NCBI RefSeq assembly: GCF_009649225.1
Contig: NZ_WJPP01000002.1
Span: 457,042-521,041 of the forward strand
Source of the DNA: Spiribacter salilacus
GTDB taxonomy: Bacteria; Pseudomonadota; Gammaproteobacteria; Nitrococcales; Nitrococcaceae
DNA: 64,000 bases
Reading direction: 5' to 3'
The position numbers were made by a program, and so were the translations under genes. Below, one piece after another: positions 1-7,804 of the stretch (its first letter is position 1; each line of letters opens with the position of its first letter). Under the pieces are notes generated by a model, which was not told the origin of the DNA, did not search any database, and worked only from the letters and a program-made list of their open reading frames with translations.

Positions 1-834
1 CAGCGCAGTAATATCTTCTTCGCCATAACCATCGGCCATTAAACGCTCGTAATGCTTAATCGTCATTTCAACGGTTGGCAAACTAACATCTAGCCCTTTC
101 AGCAGCCGCTGACACAGCAGTAAATCTTTGTGATGCAGCGCCAGCTTAAAGCCTGGAGCAAAGTCATTTTCTAACAACCGAGCACCGCGACGTTCAAGTA
201 AACGGCTACCGGCGGCACCCCCGATGAGTACGGGTAATAGCTCATCGGTATCTAGGCCACTAGCGGCAGCAAAAGACAAGCCATCACTAACCGCTTGCAC
301 AATGCCTGCCACAATCACCTGATTCACGGCCTTTGCCCTTTGACCATTACCAACGGGGCCAAAGTAACTGATGCGGCTTGAGAAGGGCTCCAGCGCAGGG
401 CGCATCGCATCGAGCACCGCCTCATCTCCGCCCACCATCACCACTAATGTGCCGGCCTCTGCACCCTCGGAGCCACCGGTTAATGGTGCATCCAAAAAGG
501 CCGTCTTGGTTTTTGCCAACCGCTCGCCGATAATTTCTGCGGTATCGGCACCCACGGTTGAGGTATCAATCACCGTATGCTGATCAGTAAGCTCCGGTGC
601 AATCGCATCGATCATCTCAAGAATATCTTTATCAGCGCTCACGCAAGTAATGATCACATCGCAGCTCTTAGCTAAAGCAGCGGGGCTGTCGGCCACTGGC
701 ACGCCAAGCGCCTGACCTAGCTCATCTGCAGTGGCGCGTGTGCGATTCCAAATGGTGGTGAGCTGCCCTGCATTAGCCAAATGCCTGGCCATGTTGGCGC
801 CCATCACGCCTAATCCAATAAATCCAACGCGCAT
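1..834 (-). CDS. 3-hydroxyacid dehydrogenase (3-HIBADH family), partial
   Basis: The gene reads leftward from an ATG at 834 and is still open after 278 codons at the window edge, so only a short C-terminal piece is missing by family length. The N-terminus has the Rossmann dinucleotide motif GFIGLGVMGANMA at residues 4-16. Around residues 115-121 it has DAPLTGG, the family's substrate-loop motif, and near residues 163-171 GQRAKAVNQ, which contains the presumed catalytic lysine. This is the 3-hydroxyisobutyrate dehydrogenase / tartronate-semialdehyde reductase superfamily, which oxidises or reduces small 3-hydroxyacids with NAD(P). The exact substrate cannot be assigned from sequence. It stands apart from the amt gene, which ends at its own terminator on the same strand. 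Confidence 0.85.
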   Translation of the reverse strand, partial: MRVGFIGLGVMGANMARHLANAGQLTTIWNRTRATADELGQALGVPVADSPAALAKSCDVIITCVSADKDILEMIDAIAPELTDQHTVIDTSTVGADTAEIIGERLAKTKTAFLDAPLTGGSEGAEAGTLVVMVGGDEAVLDAMRPALEPFSSRISYFGPVGNGQRAKAVNQVIVAGIVQAVSDGLSFAAASGLDTDELLPVLIGGAAGSRLLERRGARLLENDFAPGFKLALHHKDLLLCQRLLKGLDVSLPTVEMTIKHYERLMADGYGEEDITAL

Positions 835-897
835 ACAAATACTCCTCTGAATAAAATTATTATTTTTCCAGTTTACTCGCTAATGGCTCATGCACAT

Positions 898-931
898 AAA
901 AAAACGGGCGACCCTTTAAAAGAGTCGCCCG
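898..931 (-). terminator. Rho-independent terminator of glnK-amt
   Basis: An 8-bp perfect stem (CGGGCGAC at 905-912 with GTCGCCCG at 924-931) is extended by an inner CTTT/AAAG pairing. On the minus strand it is followed by a run of seven T (A at 898-904 on the plus strand). It lies 27 nt beyond the amt stop and upstream of the dehydrogenase start at 834, so it separates the two transcripts. Confidence 0.85.
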
Positions 932-958
932 CTTGATTACGAAGTTATCTGCGCGCGT

Positions 959-2215
959 TTACTGCGTGCGAGTAAACTCCGGATAGGCCTCAACACCACA
1001 CTCGGTGATATCCAGCCCCATCATTTCTTCTTCCTCGGTCACACGAATGCCCATGATCGCTTTGAGGATCATCCACAGCACTAGGCTGACAACGAAAGTC
1101 CAAACAAAGATCGTTGCGATACCAATGAACTGTGCACCAAAGGTTGCCCCGTCGGCCCAAAGCGGAACCGCCAGCACACCCCAGATACCAGCGGTACCGT
1201 GAGCGGAGATCGCACCAACTGGATCATCCAGCTTGAGCTTGTCGAGCGCTACAATAGAGAGCACTACCAGCACACCACCCACAACACCGATCAGGGTAGC
1301 CCCCAGAAGGCTTGGGATATTCGGACCGGCCGTGATGGAAACAAGCCCGGCGATGCCACCGTTCAGCGCCATCGTCAGGTCAGCCTTGCCAAACATCAGC
1401 CTTGCGGTAATCAGTGCGGCAACAACGCCACCAGCAGCCGCTAAGTTGGTGTTAGCAAAAACCAGCGCAACGGCATTGGCTGAGTCAACATCAGAGACTT
1501 TAAGCTCAGAGCCACCGTTAAATCCAAACCAGCCTAACCACAGAATGAACACGCCCAACGTGGCGAGTGGCATGTTGGTACCTGGGATTGGCTTAACTTC
1601 ACCGTTCGCACCGTACTTGCCCTTACGAGGACCAAGCACAATGACCGCGGCCAAGGCTGCGGCGGCGCCAAACAAATGCACAATGCCCGAGCCTGCGTAA
1701 TCGGAGTATCCCAAGTCGCTCAGGAAGCCGCCGCCCCAGCTCCAGAAACCCTGAACTGGGTACACAATGCCCGTTAAGACCACGGCAAACAGCAGGAAGG
1801 ACCAGAGCTTCATACGCTCAGCCACCGCACCCGAGATGATGGACATGGCCGTTGCCACAAACACCACTTGGAAGAAAAAGTCAGACATATTGGAGTAGTA
1901 AGCATCGCTGCCTGCCACAATATCGGCTGCTGCGTTATCCGCTGCCCCTAAAATCAGGCTAAATGAGGGAATAATCGAGCTAACGCCACCGCCATACATA
2001 ATGTTATAGCCAATCACCATGTACATAATGCAAGCAATCGCATAGAGCGCGACGTTCTTGGTTAAAATTTCTGTGGTGTTTTTGGCCCGAACCAGTCCGG
2101 CCTCTAACATCGTAAATCCGGCCGCCATCCACATGACGAGCGCGCCAGAAATTAGAAAGTAAAAAGTATCTAGCGCGTATGCGAGCTGCGCTAATTGGTT
2201 GAGTTCTTCAGCCAT
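959..2215 (-). CDS. amt: Ammonium transporter (Amt family)
   Basis: This is a 418-residue polytopic inner-membrane protein that conducts ammonium into the cell. The two conserved pore histidines are visible: GIVHLFGA (His180) and SAHGTAGIWG (His339). The N-terminal stretch MLEAGLVRAKNT and the FVATAMSIISGAVAERM segment are also typical of Amt. Length fits the AmtB core of 11 membrane segments. There is no obvious cleaved signal peptide, and the protein starts with a short acidic N-terminus. It lies 33 nt downstream of glnK in the same transcript. Linked glnK-amt is the usual arrangement in which the PII protein blocks the channel when nitrogen is plentiful. The tail (TEEEEMMGLDITECGVEAYPEF) carries the usual cytoplasmic C-terminal region. 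Confidence 0.95.
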   Translation of the reverse strand: MAEELNQLAQLAYALDTFYFLISGALVMWMAAGFTMLEAGLVRAKNTTEILTKNVALYAIACIMYMVIGYNIMYGGGVSSIIPSFSLILGAADNAAADIVAGSDAYYSNMSDFFFQVVFVATAMSIISGAVAERMKLWSFLLFAVVLTGIVYPVQGFWSWGGGFLSDLGYSDYAGSGIVHLFGAAAALAAVIVLGPRKGKYGANGEVKPIPGTNMPLATLGVFILWLGWFGFNGGSELKVSDVDSANAVALVFANTNLAAAGGVVAALITARLMFGKADLTMALNGGIAGLVSITAGPNIPSLLGATLIGVVGGVLVVLSIVALDKLKLDDPVGAISAHGTAGIWGVLAVPLWADGATFGAQFIGIATIFVWTFVVSLVLWMILKAIMGIRVTEEEEMMGLDITECGVEAYPEFTRTQ

Positions 2216-2248
2216 TGTTCAAGACTCCCATTAATTCAAAAATCGTTT

Positions 2249-2653
<405 letters not shown>

Positions 2654-2656
2654 TTA

Positions 2657-2673
2657 TGCACGGTTCGTGCCAA
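2657..2673 (-). promoter_or_regulatory. Sigma-54 promoter of glnK-amt
   Basis: On the minus strand the sequence TTGGCACGAACCGTGCA matches the sigma-54 consensus TTGGCACG-N4-TTGCA at all but one position, with GG and GC separated by exactly 10 nt. It points at glnK, about 70 nt upstream of the start codon. Two further elements lie upstream: GCACCA at 2727-2732 and GGTGCA at 2768-2773. They resemble NtrC half-sites, but only one arm of each is good. Confidence 0.8.
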
Positions 2674-2851
2674 ATGCTGCAGAGCATCAAAAAGAAACAC
2701 ATTTCGCGATTCAAAACTGTGCATTCGCACCAAAAAAGACGCCCCAGCAGAGGCGGCGCTCTGTTTTGGTGCACACAGGACCGACTAAAGGGATTGGGCT
2801 TTAGAGCTGAGCCACGTAAACTAAAAGACACTACGAACCGGAGGCAAAATC

Positions 2852-3103
2852 ATGCTCGATCCAAAGCAACTCGACGAACTCGCACGGCGCTTTACCGAGC
2901 AATTACCAAGCGGACTGCGTGATCTGCAGCAGGAAGTCGAAAAAAATGTTCGCATCGCTGCGCAAAGTGCGTTTAACCGAATGGAATTGGTCACGCGAGA
3001 AGAATTTGATGCACAGGCAAAGGTCCTTGCACGCACCAGAGAAAAACTCGAGGCCTTAGAAGCTCGTATTGCGGCACTGGAAGGTACCGAAAAAGCCGAG
3101 TAA
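2852..3103 (+). CDS. ubiK: Ubiquinone biosynthesis accessory factor UbiK
   Basis: This is an 83-residue protein of the BMFP/YqiC family, which assists the soluble Ubi complex that makes coenzyme Q under aerobic conditions. It begins MLDPKQLDELARRF with an amphipathic N-terminal helix. The second half (about residues 50-80) is a predicted coiled coil rich in Arg/Glu/Leu heptads (VLARTREKLEALEARIAAL), as in family members. The GGAGG Shine-Dalgarno precedes the ATG by about 7 nt. It is divergent from glnK and is followed after 33 nt by comM, possibly on the same transcript. Confidence 0.88.
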   Translation: MLDPKQLDELARRFTEQLPSGLRDLQQEVEKNVRIAAQSAFNRMELVTREEFDAQAKVLARTREKLEALEARIAALEGTEKAE

Positions 3104-3136
3104 AACTGCCACATTGCACAAGGAGGTGCATGGGCC

Positions 3137-4648
3137 ATGTCACTTGCGGTTGTTGAAACACGCACGCTTCTTGGTGTGCAAGCGCCCAAGATCAATGTTG
3201 AAGTTCATCTCGGGGGCGGCCTGCCCTCCATGTCAATTGTTGGGTTACCGGATGCCGCGGTGCGAGAGGCTCGTGCCCGCGTTCGTGGCGCCCTAGAGAA
3301 TAGTGGTTACCGATTCCCGCCACGGCGGGTCACCATTAACCTTGCGCCGGCGGATTTACCGAAAGACGGGGCGCGATTTGATTTAGCCATTGCCATTGGC
3401 ATCTTAATGGCCGTTGGCGAGCTACCAGCAGATGCCATCACAAACACGCTTTTTAGCGCAGAGCTAGCACTCAGCGGAGCATTGCGTCCCATCCATGGGA
3501 TCCTACCCATCGCAGCACATAGCCAACATGCCAATGAAACCTTGATTGTTGCCAATGCCAATGCCGCCGAGGCCGCACTGGCTCATGGAAAAATTCACAG
3601 CGCTGAAAGCCTGGCAGAGGTGATTTCACATTTGCGCGGTAGTGCACCGTTACCATTGGTCACTGCTGATCCTGGTTTTATTCAAACACCCGCGGTAGTT
3701 ATGGAGGATTTGAGTGATGTGCGTGGTCAACACCGCGCTAGACGTGCACTAGAGCTAGCCGCAGCGGGGGGCCATAGCCTTTTGTTTCGTGGACCACCCG
3801 GTAGTGGCAAAACCATGCTGGCCAGTCGACTCCCGGGGCTTATGCCAGCGATGACCACTGAAGAGGCCCTAGAGAGCGCTACGATTCAATCGATTGCCCA
3901 GGGTGGGTATGACGCCAACCAATGGGGGCAACGCCCTTTTAGGCGCCCTCACCACACCACCACGTCCACGGCGCTAACTGGGGGTGGTGCTAAGCCACGC
4001 CCCGGTGAAATCTCTCTAGCGCACCATGGCGTTTTATTTCTCGACGAGCTACCAGAATTTCCACGTGCTGCCCTTGAGGCGCTACGCGAGCCGTTAGAAA
4101 GCCAGGTCATTCATATCACGCGGGCCCGCCATCATATGACTTACCCAGCCAATTTTCAGTTAGTGGCCGCCATGAACCCCTGCCCCTGTGGTTATAGGGG
4201 TGATCAAAACGGGTTATGTAAATGTCTTGATAATAAAGTCAGACAATATTGCGCCAAGCTGAGTGGCCCATTGCTAGATCGGATTGATCTTCAGGTTGAT
4301 GTGGCACGCGTAAAGGCCGCGGAGCTGGAAGACTTAGACGTGGCAGAGAACAGCACAACCGTTCGCAACCGCGTCAGTCGAGTACGATCGGTACAAATGG
4401 CACGTGATGGCGTACCCGCGGCCCTGCTGGATAATCAGGCACTAAAGGCAAGCTGCCCCCTAAGCCCTGCCGCAATGGCCGTGCTCCGTCGAGCCAGCGA
4501 TCAATTCAACCTCACGGCAAGAGCCTGGCACCGATGCCTACGGCTGACTCGCACGATTGCAGATTTAGAAGGCGAGAAGACCCCACAGCCCCATCATGTT
4601 GCTGAGGCCGTGGGCTATCGAATGAATCTAAGACTCGGGGATCTCTAA
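3137..4648 (+). CDS. comM: ComM/YifB Mg-chelatase-like AAA+ ATPase
   Basis: This 503-residue protein is of the usual length. The N-terminal ChlI-like (Lon-protease-fold) domain starts SLAVVETRTLLGVQAPKINV. The AAA+ core has Walker A GPPGSGKT (residues 219-226) and Walker B VLFLDE (residues 299-304). A Cys cluster PCPCGYRG...CKC sits near residues 350-367, and the C-terminal domain is the Mg-chelatase type. Homologues form hexameric helicases that drive branch migration in natural transformation. An AGGAGG ribosome site lies at 3120-3125. The last 21 nt overlap the convergent cytochrome c gene. Confidence 0.92.
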   Translation: MSLAVVETRTLLGVQAPKINVEVHLGGGLPSMSIVGLPDAAVREARARVRGALENSGYRFPPRRVTINLAPADLPKDGARFDLAIAIGILMAVGELPADAITNTLFSAELALSGALRPIHGILPIAAHSQHANETLIVANANAAEAALAHGKIHSAESLAEVISHLRGSAPLPLVTADPGFIQTPAVVMEDLSDVRGQHRARRALELAAAGGHSLLFRGPPGSGKTMLASRLPGLMPAMTTEEALESATIQSIAQGGYDANQWGQRPFRRPHHTTTSTALTGGGAKPRPGEISLAHHGVLFLDELPEFPRAALEALREPLESQVIHITRARHHMTYPANFQLVAAMNPCPCGYRGDQNGLCKCLDNKVRQYCAKLSGPLLDRIDLQVDVARVKAAELEDLDVAENSTTVRNRVSRVRSVQMARDGVPAALLDNQALKASCPLSPAAMAVLRRASDQFNLTARAWHRCLRLTRTIADLEGEKTPQPHHVAEAVGYRMNLRLGDL

Positions 4649-5137
4649 TCCCGTTTCTGTAACCACCATCCACTCAATGGCCGCACGAATCTCTTCTTCA
4701 GTGGCACTGGCACCCTGGGCAGGCATATTGCCGTAGCCTTGCGCCGTATGCTCAATTAGCGTGGCCCAACCCTGGCCGATGCGCGCTGACCACCCTTCGG
4801 CATCGCCAACACCCGGTGCGTTCATGAAATTGCCTTGATGACAGGCAATACAAACAGCCTGCACTACCTGCTCACCACTGCGCACTTCCATCACGCCATC
4901 ATCTTCTGCGGCTGAATCGGCACCAGCCATAACCGGCGCTGGATCACCCGTCAGCCGCACAGAGTAAAGCGGATTCATATTTTGTTGCGCACGCTCTTGG
5001 GCAAGGGCGGCCCGCTCGGGGTTATCAGTTCCAAAAAAAACATTCGCGATCAGAATTAAAAATACTGTGACTCCGAGCAGTGCCCCAATCACCATCGCAA
5101 AGTTACGAATGAAAACGTTATCCTGCTCTGCGCTCAC
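4628..5137 (-). CDS. Membrane-anchored cytochrome c (c5-like)
   Basis: This is a 169-residue protein with one N-terminal membrane segment (FAMVIGALLGVTVFLILIANVFFG) that probably anchors it in the inner membrane facing the periplasm. One haem-binding CIACH motif lies in the C-terminal half, followed by YGNMPAQG, whose methionine is the likely axial ligand. I start at a GTG (5137) because GAGGG lies 8 nt upstream and the longer reading lacks a ribosome site. The role is small-protein electron transfer in respiration. Its partner is not evident from neighbours. The stop lies inside the end of comM. Confidence 0.85.
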   Translation of the reverse strand: MSAEQDNVFIRNFAMVIGALLGVTVFLILIANVFFGTDNPERAALAQERAQQNMNPLYSVRLTGDPAPVMAGADSAAEDDGVMEVRSGEQVVQAVCIACHQGNFMNAPGVGDAEGWSARIGQGWATLIEHTAQGYGNMPAQGASATEEEIRAAIEWMVVTETGLEIPES

Positions 5138-5222
5138 TAAGCTACCCTCACCATTAAAATTCAATTCTGCAAAGTATAGCGACAATGCTGATAAGCGAAA
5201 ACTGTTGTACAATTCTGCCCGT

Positions 5223-5299
<77 letters not shown>

Positions 5300-5322
5300 C
5301 CTTTTTGCAGGAAGTAATTATC

Positions 5323-6345
5323 GTGAAAGCATTCTTTGATCCTCGGCAAGACTTACATCACCCGCGCACCTATTTTACGCGGGGCCAAATGCGCGCACCG
5401 CAGGAAATTCCTGAGCGCACTGGTCACATTCGAACGGGTCTTGAGAGCACCGGCATCGTCACGCAAACCCCAGCAGATCACGGCATGCGGCCAATCAACC
5501 GGGTACATGACTTAGGCTATCTGCGGTTCTTGCAGGCCTGTCATGCAGAATGGACAAGCATGCCCGAGGATTGGGGTAACGAGGTTATTTCTAATATTTT
5601 TGTTCGCTCACCCAACAACCTGCGCGGTATTTTGGCTGAGGCTGCGTGTTATCTGGCCGATGGCAGCTGCCCAGTGGGAGAACATACTTGGGAGGCCGCG
5701 TATTGGTCAGCACAATGCGCTGTCAGCGCTGCTGATGAAGTGGTTAAAGGCGAAAACATGAGCTTTGCGCTGTGCCGCCCACCAGGCCACCACGCAAGGC
5801 GGGATGCCGCCGGCGGCTTTTGTTATCTCAATAACGCCGCCATTGCCGCTGAAGCGTTGCAGGCGCGTTTTCCGCGCATCGCAATTTTAGATACCGACGT
5901 GCATCATGGTCAGGGCATTCAAGAGATCTTTTATGATCGCGCAGACGTCCTTTATATATCGATTCATGGTGACCCCACCAACTTCTACCCTGTCGTAACG
6001 GGCTTTGAAGATGAGCGCGGCACGGGTGAAGGCATGGGTTACAACTTAAACCTGCCTCTACCCCATGGATCAGGGCCCGCGGCTTTTTATCGTCAGCTCG
6101 ATAAGGCATTAAACGCAATCAAACTGTTTGCGCCAGATGCCTTTGTTTTTTGTAATGGCTTTGATATCTATCGAGAAGATCCGCAGGCCAAAATTGGCGT
6201 CGAACCCGATGATATCCAGCAGCTGGGCAGCCAAATTGCCCAATTAAACCTGCCAACGGTGGTTATTCAGGAGGGCGGCTATCATTACGATAGCTTAGCG
6301 AGTAATACAGAGCGGTTGATTGCCGGGCTAACTCACGCGGGCTAG
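5323..6345 (+). CDS. Acetylpolyamine amidohydrolase-like histone deacetylase family protein
   Basis: This is a 340-residue zinc-dependent deacetylase of the HDAC/acetylpolyamine amidohydrolase superfamily. Signature pieces are [16 protein letters not shown] (tandem catalytic histidines), [17 protein letters not shown] (Asp/His zinc ligands), [11 protein letters not shown], and GFDIYREDP with the third zinc Asp. The insert [20 protein letters not shown] resembles the acetylpolyamine amidohydrolase group more than class I deacetylases. I take the GTG at 5323 because AGGAAG precedes it by 9 nt. The likely job is removing acetyl groups from acetylated polyamines or related amines. It follows tRNA-Arg directly and may be read through from its promoter. 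Confidence 0.85.
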   Translation: MKAFFDPRQDLHHPRTYFTRGQMRAPQEIPERTGHIRTGLESTGIVTQTPADHGMRPINRVHDLGYLRFLQACHAEWTSMPEDWGNEVISNIFVRSPNNLRGILAEAACYLADGSCPVGEHTWEAAYWSAQCAVSAADEVVKGENMSFALCRPPGHHARRDAAGGFCYLNNAAIAAEALQARFPRIAILDTDVHHGQGIQEIFYDRADVLYISIHGDPTNFYPVVTGFEDERGTGEGMGYNLNLPLPHGSGPAAFYRQLDKALNAIKLFAPDAFVFCNGFDIYREDPQAKIGVEPDDIQQLGSQIAQLNLPTVVIQEGGYHYDSLASNTERLIAGLTHAG

Positions 6346-6346
6346 G

Positions 6347-7321
6347 CTAATCGCCCAGCCAAAAATCTCGGGTTAGCCAAGCGCCCAGTGGCTGAAGCGC
6401 TGGCAGGGCATCAGCGCGCAGTGCCGCTCTGCAAACGCTCACCATCTCTTTGGCCAGCACATCAAACTCACCCACGTGATACCCCACCGAGAGATGGCGT
6501 TTTACCACCGGCCCGGGCAGCGGCACGATCTGAACATGGCGTAGCCGCTCGCGCCCCTGCAGCAGACACAGCGGTGTCGTCACGGCAAAACCCAGCCCGG
6601 CGCCAACCATCGTAAAAACCGAATCGGTGGAATCGAAGGCCAAATTACACCTTGGCTGCAAGCGGAGCCGACTGAGATGCAGGGCAACTTGTCGTGATAA
6701 TGCCGCACGCTCGCTATAAGCCACCAATTCAAGATCGGCCACTATACGCTCTAGCCCTTCATCGGCATGCGGGTAATCTGCTGGTAGAACCAGGACCATC
6801 GGCTCTGCTAACAGCGGCTCAGCGGCAATGCCTTCCTGCTCAACCAGACTGGTGTCGCTGGTAATCACTAAATCCAGCTCACGCCGCCTTAGCCCATCCA
6901 CATGGCTCAGTGACTGTCCTGATAACAGCAGACACCCACCGCCCGCCTCGCGCAGCCTGGTTGCCAGTGCGGGGCCAACGTTAACGGCAAGCGAATCAAC
7001 CAAGCCGATGCGCAGCTTGGCTTCACCCACATTGGCAGCGCGCCGTACTGCCTGCGCGGCATCGGCGGCGGCAGCCAATAAGCGTCTGGCGCGGTGATGA
7101 AGCTCATGCCCAGGGTGGGTCAGTGCGGTTGGTCTTACGCTGCGATCTAATAAAGGTACGCCAAGCGCTTGTTCAAGCTGACGGATAACCTGAGAGACAC
7201 CCGATTGCGACATGTTTAGGCGCCGTGCAGTTGCCGTCATACTGCCCGACTCAGCAACACTGACGAAAATCTCTAATGCACGCAAATCACTCAACCCCGC
7301 CTTGGGGCCGTCTTTGGCCAT
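6347..7321 (-). CDS. LysR-family transcriptional regulator
   Basis: This is a 324-residue LysR regulator. The N-terminal winged HTH spans roughly residues 12-70 (LRALEIFVSVAESGSMTATA, then MSQSGVSQVIRQLEQ and VPLLDRS). The rest is a periplasmic-binding-protein-like effector domain. It lies 27 nt downstream of soxG on the same strand and is therefore probably cotranscribed with the sarcosine oxidase genes or controls them. An effector cannot be read from the sequence. It ends 1 nt from the convergent deacetylase gene. Confidence 0.9.
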   Translation of the reverse strand: MAKDGPKAGLSDLRALEIFVSVAESGSMTATARRLNMSQSGVSQVIRQLEQALGVPLLDRSVRPTALTHPGHELHHRARRLLAAAADAAQAVRRAANVGEAKLRIGLVDSLAVNVGPALATRLREAGGGCLLLSGQSLSHVDGLRRRELDLVITSDTSLVEQEGIAAEPLLAEPMVLVLPADYPHADEGLERIVADLELVAYSERAALSRQVALHLSRLRLQPRCNLAFDSTDSVFTMVGAGLGFAVTTPLCLLQGRERLRHVQIVPLPGPVVKRHLSVGYHVGEFDVLAKEMVSVCRAALRADALPALQPLGAWLTRDFWLGD

Positions 7322-7348
7322 GCTATGGCATCCTTATTCTGGCTTTGC

Positions 7349-7804
7349 CTATCTTACCAATCGTAAGCGACCAGGCAGCGTCTGCGCCAGCGCTTCGGCA
7401 TAACTACGCAGAGGGAATAAATCAAAGGCGCCGTCGGCGCGCGCATGCAGCATGACATCAATCTGGCCAATCTGCCCAGAAGCCGTGGCACCGTTAGGAA
7501 AGGCTGTAGCGCGCAAATCAATTGGCGTGAGCCGATCCAGCATGGTTCGCACTGACGGGCCTTCAAGTACAAACCAAGTGCGCTGCTGGCTACAGGCGAT
7601 AACCATAGGCGCAGCAAACAGGGCGGGTAACTCAGCGGCAGCCTGCGCACTATTTGTCACAACATAGTACCGGGTTGGACGCAGCCGAATGGCGAGCACG
7701 TCGCTGATCTGCTGAAACGCACGATCATCTGCTGGCGACTCGACCACCCAGGCACCCACAATAGGCTGTTCACGCAAGGTCAGTTCCTGATCAGGCTTAC
7801 CCAT
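7349..7804 (-). CDS. soxG: Sarcosine oxidase gamma subunit
   Basis: This 151-residue protein is the last structural gene of the sox operon. The start ATG at 7804 overlaps the end of soxA by 8 nt (ATGGGTAA). The sequence is weakly conserved, as usual for gamma subunits, but FVLEGPSVRTMLDRLTPIDL and the C-terminal FDLFPLRSYAEALAQTL match the GcvT-like fold of SoxG. Gamma packs against the alpha and beta subunits in the cytoplasmic heterotetramer. Confidence 0.85.
   Translation of the reverse strand: MGKPDQELTLREQPIVGAWVVESPADDRAFQQISDVLAIRLRPTRYYVVTNSAQAAAELPALFAAPMVIACSQQRTWFVLEGPSVRTMLDRLTPIDLRATAFPNGATASGQIGQIDVMLHARADGAFDLFPLRSYAEALAQTLPGRLRLVR

Noticed and set aside
1233..1700. 155-codon plus-strand frame
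   Set aside because: It is opposite the amt membrane-helix region and rich in Pro/Ala/Ser, a typical antisense shadow.
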